Origin: Mucilaginibacter empetricola
GTDB lineage: Bacteria > Bacteroidota > Bacteroidia > Sphingobacteriales > Sphingobacteriaceae
NCBI RefSeq assembly: GCF_024808665.1
Contig: NZ_JANUBZ010000007.1
Location: 254,172-318,171 of the forward strand
Direction: 5' to 3'
DNA length: 64,000 nt
Made by a program: the position numbers and the translations under genes
Notes under the pieces: model-generated
Database searches by the model: none
What the model was told of the DNA's origin: nothing
Seen by the model: the letters and a program-made list of their open reading frames with translations, nothing else
In this document: piece after piece, positions 33,958 through 42,143 of the stretch
Layout: each line of letters starts with the position of its first letter
How positions within the stretch are numbered: position 1 is the first letter of the stretch

Positions 33958-36695
33958 CGTAAGCTTAGCGTAAGGTTGGGGGTAAAGCCCAGGTAATCAA
34001 CATTGGTGGCAATAGCGGCATTGTTTTGAATCTGGTATTCTTTGTACCATACGTTGGTATGGTTATACACATTAAACAGAGAGATTCCGATACTGCCTAT
34101 TTTATTGCCGTTAATTTTTAATAAATCGTAAGTTGCCGAAAGATCGAGCCGGTGATAATCGGGCAGGCGCAATTCATTTTTGCCGCTAACAGTATACGCG
34201 GTTGTGGTATTACCATCGAGGGTAGAAATAGTATAAGTAGTAAGGGGTGCGGTGTATGGATGGCCGGTGCTGAATAACCAAACTGCTGAGAAATTCCAGC
34301 GATAGTAATGGTACATGTTAATGGTTTTAAACTCATGCCTTACATCCTGATCTGCCGGGAAATAATTGTTTCCAAACACAGCAAATTTATCTTCGGCCTG
34401 GCCAAGGGTATAGCTTATCCATCCGGTATAGTTGCCTAGTTTTTTTTGCAGTAAAACTTCAATTCCCTTTGCATATCCTGTACCGTTATAAAAATCCTGG
34501 GTAAGCGTGGCTATGCTTCCCGGGAAGGCATTAGTTTGCCGCAAAGTATATTCCGTTAAACCGGATAGCGTTTTGTAATATCCTTCCACATCAATCAAAA
34601 ACTGATCTGTTTCATAACTTACGCCGCCCATGTAATGCCGTGCCATCCCGACAGGTATATTAGTATTATTAGATAACAGCCAAAAATTACGGTTACCGTT
34701 TAAAATATCTTCCTGTGTAACCTGATTCATAAACTGGTAAAACTGCCCCGTAGCCGCTTTCAGTGTAAAATGATCGTTGAGTAGATAACTTGCCGAAAAA
34801 CGAGGTTCGGTATACAATTTACCTGTCGGCCCAAACCACGTTTCGCGAACGCCAGGTTGCAAGTGCAGCTTATCAGTAGGATCTATTAAAAGTTCGGCAT
34901 AACCACCGCCCGAAAAAGCACTCTCGCGCTCATTAACCAGGGTAGCGGTGTCATTTTGCACATAGTTATAATTGGTACCTTGTCGCGTTAAGAAACCGCC
35001 ATAAGCGAACTTCATTTTGTTGTTCATTTCCCAGTTCCATTCAGATTTTACGCCAACATCGTTCAGGCTGTTTTTCTCAACAATACCCGATTCAAAGCTC
35101 ACCGGGTCACCATTGCTATCGTCTATCGTTCCCGCTGTTGAACGGTTTCTATCATTAAAAAAGGACGAATAGGTGATGTAAGTATTTGAGTAAACGTTTT
35201 TACTCCATTTTTTAAACCATTTTACACTACTGCCTAGGTTACCGTATTTAGTATAATCAGTTATATTGATGCTATTGACCGATGATGTTAAAAATGATGG
35301 AATTTGCAGTGCTCTGCTGTTATTGGTTTCGTCTTCCCCATTATATAAACTCCAGGTAAGTATGTCGTTTTTATCTACACGATAATTATAGCGCAAATCT
35401 GCATCGTAAAAATGTGATGCCGGTGTGGTTTGTTCCGGACCTCCGGGGCCACCACCACCCGGACCGCCGCCGCCCTGGACACTAGAGGTATTAAACTGAT
35501 CAAATATTTTATTGTACAAAGGCCCCTGGTACGACCGGCGGAAAGCCAGCACCAGTGTTGATTCATTATTCACCGGTATTTCGGCAAACGCATTAACGCT
35601 CAGCAAGCTCAAATCAACACCGTAGCTGGCTTCGTTTTTATTACCATCCTTGCCGTTAATTTCGGTAACACTGGAAAGACGACCGCCAAATTGTGACGAG
35701 AACCCGCCTTTATATAACTGTACATCCTTTACAGCATTACTATTAAAGGCACTAAAAAAACCATAAAGGTGATCAACCTGATAAATAGTAAAGCCATCAA
35801 AAACAACCAGATTCTGATCAGGCGTGCCACCGCGCACATAAGCACCCGAAGAGGACTCATTGGTTGCTGCCACGCCGGGCATCAGTTGAAAAGCCCGAAG
35901 AATATCTTTTTCACCAATATTTGGCAACTTATCCAAACTGGCTGGATTTAGCTCCAACACACCCACCTTTTTGGTATCGGTATTCATCACGCCGCTTTTT
36001 TTACCGGTAATAGTTACCTCGTTTAATGTGTTTAATGCGGTAAACATTTCTATTACCAGCGGTTCTTTTATTTTTTTGGCATCGAGTCTTATTTTTTCGG
36101 GTTGATAGCCCGAATTGGAGACCTCAACCACACAGGTATCTGATGGCACATTAAACAGGATGAAATTTCCATCGTTGCGGGTAGTGGTAGTTAAATGTGT
36201 ATTGCGGATACTTATGCTTGCCGATGGCAGCGGTTCGCCGGAACCCTGATCCACCACCCGGCCACTTATGGTAAACATAAAATGGCTCGGGGGCTCCACG
36301 GGATCGGGCAACAGAACAGGTTTAATACCTCCGGATACCATATTATCGCCCTTGTTTGTTTTTTTTAGCCGGGCAAGGTCATCCGTATTTTGCAGAATAT
36401 AAATAATACCGTTGGCTTCTATCCAGTAATGCAAGCCGTATTCATTACAAACCTTACCCAGCGCATCCTGTACCGATTCATTAAAAAAATGCTCAACAAT
36501 ATCCAGCTTATCCAGCGTGTCGCGCTCAAACACAATGTTTAAATGATAAGTAGTGGCCAGGGTATCCAAAAACTTATCCAGCGGACATGTGTAGAATTTA
36601 TTGATATAATTTTTCTTTAAGATTTTTTGTGTTTGCTGCGAAAAGCCGGAGGAAGCAGCAACAACAAATAACAATAGCAGTAATAATTTCTTCAT
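33948..36695 (-). CDS. TonB-dependent receptor with N-terminal STN domain
   Basis: A 915-residue outer-membrane receptor: signal peptide (1-19), an STN/secretin-like domain (about 35-105, YTCPLDKFLDTLATTYHLNI), a carboxypeptidase-regulatory domain (about 143-225, ISGRVVDQGSGEPLPSASIS), a plug with ITGKKSGVMNTDTKK, GGTPDQNLVVFDGF and YKGGFSSQFGGRLSSV, and a barrel ending LSLRWK. A loop at about 418-430 is Gly/Pro-rich (GGGGPGGGGPGGPE). The STN domain usually lets receptors signal across the membrane. It is coupled to the DUF4249 gene. The LytS/LytTR pair lies upstream on the same strand. Confidence 0.93.
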   Translation of the reverse strand: MKKLLLLLLFVVAASSGFSQQTQKILKKNYINKFYTCPLDKFLDTLATTYHLNIVFERDTLDKLDIVEHFFNESVQDALGKVCNEYGLHYWIEANGIIYILQNTDDLARLKKTNKGDNMVSGGIKPVLLPDPVEPPSHFMFTISGRVVDQGSGEPLPSASISIRNTHLTTTTRNDGNFILFNVPSDTCVVEVSNSGYQPEKIRLDAKKIKEPLVIEMFTALNTLNEVTITGKKSGVMNTDTKKVGVLELNPASLDKLPNIGEKDILRAFQLMPGVAATNESSSGAYVRGGTPDQNLVVFDGFTIYQVDHLYGFFSAFNSNAVKDVQLYKGGFSSQFGGRLSSVTEINGKDGNKNEASYGVDLSLLSVNAFAEIPVNNESTLVLAFRRSYQGPLYNKIFDQFNTSSVQGGGGPGGGGPGGPEQTTPASHFYDADLRYNYRVDKNDILTWSLYNGEDETNNSRALQIPSFLTSSVNSINITDYTKYGNLGSSVKWFKKWSKNVYSNTYITYSSFFNDRNRSTAGTIDDSNGDPVSFESGIVEKNSLNDVGVKSEWNWEMNNKMKFAYGGFLTRQGTNYNYVQNDTATLVNERESAFSGGGYAELLIDPTDKLHLQPGVRETWFGPTGKLYTEPRFSASYLLNDHFTLKAATGQFYQFMNQVTQEDILNGNRNFWLLSNNTNIPVGMARHYMGGVSYETDQFLIDVEGYYKTLSGLTEYTLRQTNAFPGSIATLTQDFYNGTGYAKGIEVLLQKKLGNYTGWISYTLGQAEDKFAVFGNNYFPADQDVRHEFKTINMYHYYRWNFSAVWLFSTGHPYTAPLTTYTISTLDGNTTTAYTVSGKNELRLPDYHRLDLSATYDLLKINGNKIGSIGISLFNVYNHTNVWYKEYQIQNNAAIATNVDYLGFTPNLTLSLRWK

Positions 36696-36800
36696 TCAGT
36701 TTGATTTCAGTCAACCGAAAGTGCAGCATATGGCCAGCTATAGAAAATAAATGAGATAAACGTATGTAATGCGCCGATAAAATGGCTAAATGTGTAGCTG

Positions 36801-37514
36801 CTACTCCATTTTGTCGCTCGTCATTTTATGAATAACATCGCGATAATTATCGCTTAAAGGCAATTCGGCATTGGTAGTTATAATCTTCCCTCGCCTGATG
36901 TACAAAACATGATCGATATTGATGATATACGACTTATGTACACGGTAAAATTGCCCGGGAGGCAGTTGCAGCTGCAATGATTTAATGCTGATGCGCGATA
37001 AAATGGGTTTGGGTTGATTGATCAGATTTACCTTTACATAATCCTTTAAGCCCTCTACATATTCCACATCGCTAAAGTTGATTTTTATTAGGTTATAGTC
37101 TGCGTGGATAAAAAAGTGATTTTTACGGGTAACTACCTCTGCCGGGGCTTTTTTTCGGAGTTCAAACTGAATTTGAGCCTTATAACATGCCTTTAAAAAT
37201 CGCTCCAAAGGCACCGGTTTTACCAGGTAATCTATTACATCTAGCTCAAAACCTTCTATGGCAAATTTCTCATACGCGGTAACAAATATCACCATCGGCC
37301 TTTTAATCAGGCTCCTAACCAACTGCAAGCCGTTTAGCCCGGCCATTTGTATATCGCAAAATATCAGGTCGATATCTTCTTTTTGCAGCAGCGTTATGGC
37401 AGCGCTGGCGGTACGGCATTGTGCCACCACCTGAATGTAGTTTACATGTTTTAAGCTGTCTTCCAACAGGTCGAGTGCCAGGGGTTCATCATCAACCAGT
37501 ATACATCGTATCAT
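36801..37514 (-). CDS. LytTR family response regulator
   Basis: A 237-residue response regulator. The receiver (1-120) has phosphoacceptor Asp54 in FCDIQMAGLNG, acidic pair Asp8/Asp9 and Lys in YLVKPVP. The LytTR DNA-binding domain covers about 135-232 (FFIHADYNLIKINFSDVEYV, FYRVHKSYIINI). The gene overlaps the kinase gene upstream by four bases. It may regulate the STN receptor/DUF4249 operon directly downstream. Confidence 0.96.
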   Translation of the reverse strand: MIRCILVDDEPLALDLLEDSLKHVNYIQVVAQCRTASAAITLLQKEDIDLIFCDIQMAGLNGLQLVRSLIKRPMVIFVTAYEKFAIEGFELDVIDYLVKPVPLERFLKACYKAQIQFELRKKAPAEVVTRKNHFFIHADYNLIKINFSDVEYVEGLKDYVKVNLINQPKPILSRISIKSLQLQLPPGQFYRVHKSYIINIDHVLYIRRGKIITTNAELPLSDNYRDVIHKMTSDKME

Positions 37515-38539
37515 TTTAAGTGTATTTGCAGGTTTACTCTATAAATATTATTGCTATCCTCTATAAGTAACCTGTGTGTTTTGGGGTAAAGTAATTGCAG
37601 CCGGCGTTTAACATTGTTTAAGCCTATACCATGACTTTCATCTTTATTTAAATCATTAGGATTATAGGCGTTCTCAATCATAAAAACCAGTATATTATCA
37701 TTAGTTAATAAAGTAATATCAATATAAGGTGCCGTCACATCGCCAACGCCATGTTTAAAGGCGTTTTCAACAAAGGGAATCAGCAGCATGGGCTCAATAG
37801 TTTTTTGGGGCGAATCAATTTTGAAATGAAAATTCACCTTTACCACATCGCGAAAGCGCAATTGCTGTAAATCGATATAACTACGTAAATAATCTTCTTT
37901 TTGCTGCAGCGTAACATGGTCTTTATCATTAATATAAAGCATGTAGCGCATCAGCTTTGAAAACTGAATTAAGGTAGGTTCAACCAACACCGGGTTTAAG
38001 CGCGACAGCGCCGCCACGCTGTTTATCACATTAAAAATAAAATGCGGACTAATCTGCGAGCGAAGAAAACCAAGTTCAGAAACGAGGGCGGCGTTGGCAA
38101 TATCGTTTTTGTTGTTGATTATTTTAAACTGATCGGCCAGGTAGCGGTAAGCAAAACTGGCCGCGGTAATGGCCACTATCGGCAATAAATTAAAACCGAA
38201 CGGAGGTGGCGGGCCGCCATGGTCATGCCGCATAAAAAAGGGCGGATTGTGCGGTCGGGTATGAATAATGATCAGATCGAGTATAGTAGATAATACTATC
38301 AGCAGAAAAAAATAGGCGCCGGCGTTTCTTTTTAAAAAAACGGGTATTAAAAAAAAGGTGTTTACATAAAATTGTATGGCCAGCAGTACATTTATCAATA
38401 CAAAATGCCAGGGCCAAAAAGACCGGTGAGGCATATCGGTATAGGGGCGCGACATAAAGGGTAAAAGGGTAATAAAAGCCCAAAACAAAATATGTATCAG
38501 CGCCTCAAATATTACTGCAGGTTTAAAACTTTTTAACAT
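37511..38539 (-). CDS. LytS-type sensor histidine kinase
   Basis: A 342-residue kinase with four membrane helices (about 12-29, 44-66, 75-92, 118-136) and short loops, one His/Pro-rich (RHDHGGPPPPFGF, 104-116). The His_kinase domain has phosphoacceptor His166 in QISPHFIFNVIN, and an ATPase end with FVENAFKHG and GIGLNNVKRRL. No extra sensory domain is present. The start is supported by a -7 box five bases upstream. It forms an operon with the LytTR regulator. Confidence 0.95.
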   Translation of the reverse strand: MLKSFKPAVIFEALIHILFWAFITLLPFMSRPYTDMPHRSFWPWHFVLINVLLAIQFYVNTFFLIPVFLKRNAGAYFFLLIVLSTILDLIIIHTRPHNPPFFMRHDHGGPPPPFGFNLLPIVAITAASFAYRYLADQFKIINNKNDIANAALVSELGFLRSQISPHFIFNVINSVAALSRLNPVLVEPTLIQFSKLMRYMLYINDKDHVTLQQKEDYLRSYIDLQQLRFRDVVKVNFHFKIDSPQKTIEPMLLIPFVENAFKHGVGDVTAPYIDITLLTNDNILVFMIENAYNPNDLNKDESHGIGLNNVKRRLQLLYPKTHRLLIEDSNNIYRVNLQIHLK

Positions 38540-38544
38540 GCAAA

Positions 38545-38552
38545 CAAAAGTA
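38545..38552 (-). promoter_or_regulatory. -7 promoter box of the LytS-LytTR operon
   Basis: TACTTTTG on the minus strand, an exact match to TAnnTTTG, ending five bases before the kinase ATG. The transcript is probably leaderless or has a very short leader. Confidence 0.65.
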
Positions 38553-38689
38553 GCCGATTTTAAAGCCAGGGCCTTTTATAATAGACTATAAGGCAAATTG
38601 TGCCGACCAATGCTGCAATTATAGGTATAAATTAATTTTACACTCTTGCAAAACAGGCTCAAATGGCTCATTTTAACACTATTTAACTA

Positions 38690-38909
38690 TATCAGTTGGC
38701 AGCTACCAGTTTGCAGTTGACAGTTAGTGATAAGCAATAGAAGAATTAGTTTTTTGTGGCGTGCCAACTTGATTTAATGGTGGACTATCGCAAAAAGGAT
38801 ATGAGGGAGGCTGTCCCTATTACTCATATTAGGAAAAAACTGCTTGCTGTAAACCAATATCTGCAAACTGGCTTACTGCCCACTGCAAACTAAATAGCTG
38901 CAAACTGGC
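38690..38909. repeat. degenerate CTGCAAACTG-type intergenic repeat
   Basis: The words CAGTTTGCAGTTGACAG, CTGCAAACTGGCTTACTGCC, CACTGCAAACT and CTGCAAACTGGCCTACTGCC recur with irregular spacing. A shorter patch of the same kind lies at about 33114-33150 (CTGCAAACCGC, CTGCAAACTG). No coding frame. Function unknown. Confidence 0.55.
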
Positions 38910-41423
38910 CTACTGCCCTACCATAAATACAGCATTGCTAAACAGCAATTTGCCATTTTCCCAAAAACTGCGGAAAAGCGGGTCATCAACCAAATACACT
39001 ACCGTGCCGCGCCCTAACGGCTGAACGCCGAGCAGCAAACCATCCTTTATTTTATCTTTACTTTTCTGGCCTACAAAGCCTGATATATAACCGTCTTTTT
39101 TAATTGTGCCTACATTCCAGCCTTCGTCGCCAAAAAAATCATAAATATCGTCGCTTAATTTTAGGGTGTAATAGTTATCCGGTAATCCATAACCCAATGG
39201 ATGGCTATTATCCAGGTTTATTTTATAAATAGCACCCGGTACACTGGAACGCAAGGCATCTTTATCCCTGTCGTCATATAGTTTTATTTCGGACGCTTTT
39301 GTCTTCTCGTCGGCCTTATCGTCTTTCTTTTCTTCTTTTTTCTTCAGTGCGAAACCCTTTTTATCTACCAGTTGCGCCACCGCATTTTCCATAGCTATGA
39401 GGCGGCCGCCATCATGTACCCAGTTCTGTATTTTTTCGGATGGAAAATCCTCGTAATTACCATCAGGAAATACTGCAACATCAAACTCTGATAATCTGAT
39501 ACGGTTTAAATCCTGATATTTTGCAATAGTAACCGGGTAATTGATTTGTTGTTCAAAAAAGTGCCATACCTCGCCCATCGCCTCTGCCGAAACACCATCG
39601 CCCGCAATAAGCAGTACTCTTGGCGCGCGGATATACCGGATCACATCCGACCCAAAATCGGCACCTTTTTCAACAAACCCAGAAGTTAGCTGTGTCAGCT
39701 CATGACCAAAATTGGCCGCTGTTTGCGTAACCTGCTGATCAAAATCGGCTGCATCATTCCCAGCACGGGTAATGAGTAATGATCCCGCGGCAAACTTTTT
39801 ACCGCCCGCCTCAAATGGCCGGGATGAGTACCTAACTTTTATACCTTTTTTTATCAGCGCCGCTAAAAACTTAACGTCATTTACTGATTGCCATGTTGAA
39901 ACATAAGCGTAAAAATGCGGAGTTTCCGCAAATTTAGGCGGCGCAGAGAGCACAACATGAGTTATCCTCACTTCAGGAGCTTTTATAGATTCTTTTACCC
40001 CATATGCGGTTAATCCATAGGCGTATGGTAATGACCAGGCCGTAATATCATACGTGTTTGAATCAGCAACAAATGTTTTGGGCTCCATCAATACATTTAA
40101 CAATACTGATTTAGGCTGATAGGCATTAATCACCAGATCGGCCGCTTCAACATTGTATGATTCTGTTTTGCGGCTTATATAATTATATCCCGAAATACTA
40201 CTCTTTAAACCAAAACCATATTGAATACCATTCCGGCGAAGCAATTCACCCAAACGGTTTATTTTTTCCTGATTATCATTTTTGATGATATAGGTTTTGT
40301 ATTCGCCCGGCGGATTGCTGATGCTGTTATCATAAAACTTTTTAAACTCATCCAACAGCTTTTGCGCATTGGCCGATACTACTTCCAGTGTACTCATACT
40401 GGTTGAGTGATGATGCGCTATTCTATCGGCCAGCGTTAAGGTATCACCGCTACGGGTTACCACTGCAAGGCCCGCACTGATCCCGCCTTGCTCATAGGTC
40501 ATACCGATAGAGCCGTTATAAATTGGATAAGTATCACCGTATGACGGATAAAGCAAATCAAACTCCTGTTTGGTAAAATATAGCCAGCCGTTTTGGTCAA
40601 AATATTTGGCGTTGTTTTTCCCGATGGTGGTTTGAAACTCTTTTTGCCAAGCCGTTATCACCTTGTGAAAAGGTTCTGCCGCCGGGGCAAAATAGTATGG
40701 AGCATTATAACCCTGCTCGTGATAGTCAACATGCACTTCGGGCAACCACTGACTAAAAAGCGCTAAACGGGCCTGTGTTTCTTTTTGCGTTTGCCATGCC
40801 CAATCGCGGTTAAGGTCAAAATAATAATGATTTATCCTGCCGCCCGGCCACGGTTCAACATGCTCGCGCGAGTTGGGGTTGGCATCAGGCGTAGCACCCC
40901 GCACAGAATTATAAAAATTCACATATCGCTCGCGGCCATCAGGGTTTAAACATGGATCAATAACGACAACCGTGTTTTTTAACCACGCTTTTGTGTGTGC
41001 ATTAGTGGGATCAACCAGGTCAAACAATACTTGCATGGAAGTTTCGCTGGATGCAGGTTCATTGCCGTGTACATTGTAACTCAGCCATAAGATTGCAGGA
41101 GCATTCGCCGTCGCCGCAGAATTATCCAATCCGGCTAAACGCAAATTATTGTGGCGTATTTCCTCCAACCGGCCTATATTTTCATCCGATGCAATAAACA
41201 TAGCCAATAACGGCCTGCCTTCATTGGTGCTGCCATATTGCTGCAGTTTTACATTTTTTGATGCCTGTGCTACGTATTTAAAATACTCCACAATTTTATA
41301 ATGCGGGGTAAATTGATCGCCCAGCTTATAACCCAAAAACTGTTCGGGCGATTTAATTTCCTGCGAAAAGGCGGTGCAAACAAAACTTAAAAGAATAACA
41401 AGCGCGTATATTTTTTTTAACAT
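38910..41423 (-). CDS. secreted M14 family zinc carboxypeptidase
   Basis: An 837-residue secreted peptidase with signal peptide (about 1-20, AFSQ). The M14 domain (about 35-345) shows zinc ligands His119 and Glu122 in NVHGNEPAS and a third His in VDYHEQG (probably His235); the catalytic Glu is in MTYEQGG. The remaining 490 residues form a large domain typical of Bacteroidota M14 proteins, with a Lys/Glu/Asp-rich linker (KKKEEKKDDKADEKTK) inside. It probably digests extracellular peptides or cell-wall material. It stands as a single gene. Confidence 0.92.
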   Translation of the reverse strand: MLKKIYALVILLSFVCTAFSQEIKSPEQFLGYKLGDQFTPHYKIVEYFKYVAQASKNVKLQQYGSTNEGRPLLAMFIASDENIGRLEEIRHNNLRLAGLDNSAATANAPAILWLSYNVHGNEPASSETSMQVLFDLVDPTNAHTKAWLKNTVVVIDPCLNPDGRERYVNFYNSVRGATPDANPNSREHVEPWPGGRINHYYFDLNRDWAWQTQKETQARLALFSQWLPEVHVDYHEQGYNAPYYFAPAAEPFHKVITAWQKEFQTTIGKNNAKYFDQNGWLYFTKQEFDLLYPSYGDTYPIYNGSIGMTYEQGGISAGLAVVTRSGDTLTLADRIAHHHSTSMSTLEVVSANAQKLLDEFKKFYDNSISNPPGEYKTYIIKNDNQEKINRLGELLRRNGIQYGFGLKSSISGYNYISRKTESYNVEAADLVINAYQPKSVLLNVLMEPKTFVADSNTYDITAWSLPYAYGLTAYGVKESIKAPEVRITHVVLSAPPKFAETPHFYAYVSTWQSVNDVKFLAALIKKGIKVRYSSRPFEAGGKKFAAGSLLITRAGNDAADFDQQVTQTAANFGHELTQLTSGFVEKGADFGSDVIRYIRAPRVLLIAGDGVSAEAMGEVWHFFEQQINYPVTIAKYQDLNRIRLSEFDVAVFPDGNYEDFPSEKIQNWVHDGGRLIAMENAVAQLVDKKGFALKKKEEKKDDKADEKTKASEIKLYDDRDKDALRSSVPGAIYKINLDNSHPLGYGLPDNYYTLKLSDDIYDFFGDEGWNVGTIKKDGYISGFVGQKSKDKIKDGLLLGVQPLGRGTVVYLVDDPLFRSFWENGKLLFSNAVFMVGQ

Positions 41424-41551
41424 CAGATTGGGTATGGAAAAGCTAATTTAAAAAAATAATTTAATGTTGATTCTGAATTGCCCGCCACGCAGTCTTTCTC
41501 TATAAAAAAGTGACAGAGCAAGGGATGGCGACTGTCCATTTTTTATTTTCC

Positions 41552-41965
41552 ATAGCGATGGGTTTTAAAACTAAGGGTGTTCGAAACATTAAAAAGGGTG
41601 TCATGCTGAGTTTTAAAATCCGTGGACTATGAAGGCAAAATGACAAAAATGCGCCATAGGTGCAAAATATCGGTAGAATATTGTTATAGCCGATTTTAGC
41701 GTGCTGTAGGTACGCCACCTTGCCCACGTATAGGTTTCGTACCTACGGCACGACATAATTGTTATCGTTTTTTCTCTACCGATATTTGACCCCGATGGGG
41801 TCTTTCTATTAGTTTAATTATCCAATGATGTCATGGGTAGGCACTCGAAGCATGTGGGCAAAGGCCTCTGCGCTCACCCTTCGAGTGCCTCAGGGTGACA
41901 TCCCAATTAAATTTCGTAATAAAACTCATGTTTCGAATACTCAAGGTTTTAAAACCCATCGCTAT
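41552..41965. repeat. MITE-like long palindrome split by another palindromic repeat
   Basis: Left half (41552-41610) starts with ATAGCGATGGGTTTTAAAAC; right half (41840-41965) ends with GTTTTAAAACCCATCGCTAT. Between them lies a different palindromic unit (41665-41787) with arms AAATATCGGTAGA/TCTACCGATATTT and inner arms GTGCTGTAGGTACG/CGTACCTACGGCAC. The outer element has an uninterrupted relative at 51175-51356, so the inner unit probably inserted into or replaced its middle. Confidence 0.7.
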
Positions 41966-41969
41966 ACAG

Positions 41970-42140
41970 GCCCATCTCCTTATTTGCATATCCGCACATT
42001 CACTCATTCGCACATTTTCCCATCTGCAAATCCGCACATCTGCACATTTATTTATTCGCACATCCGCAAATCCACACATCCGCACATTTATCTATCTGCA
42101 CATTTATATATTTGCATATCTTCACATCTGCACAGTAAAA
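41970..42140. repeat. degenerate CATCTGCACATT-type satellite before recQ
   Basis: A run of about 17 imperfect units of roughly 10 bases, such as CATCCGCACATTTATC, CATCTGCACATTTAT and TTCACATCTGCACA. Translated in the recQ frame it gives a nonsense run of His/Ile/Ser, which is why the recQ start is placed after it. The reverse-complement form follows recQ. Confidence 0.65.
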
Positions 42141-42143
42141 CAT

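Noticed and set aside
41895..42143. N-terminal extension of RecQ
   Set aside because: The extension reads through a palindromic element and a satellite (His/Ile/Ser-rich nonsense); normal RecQ N-terminus starts at 42144.
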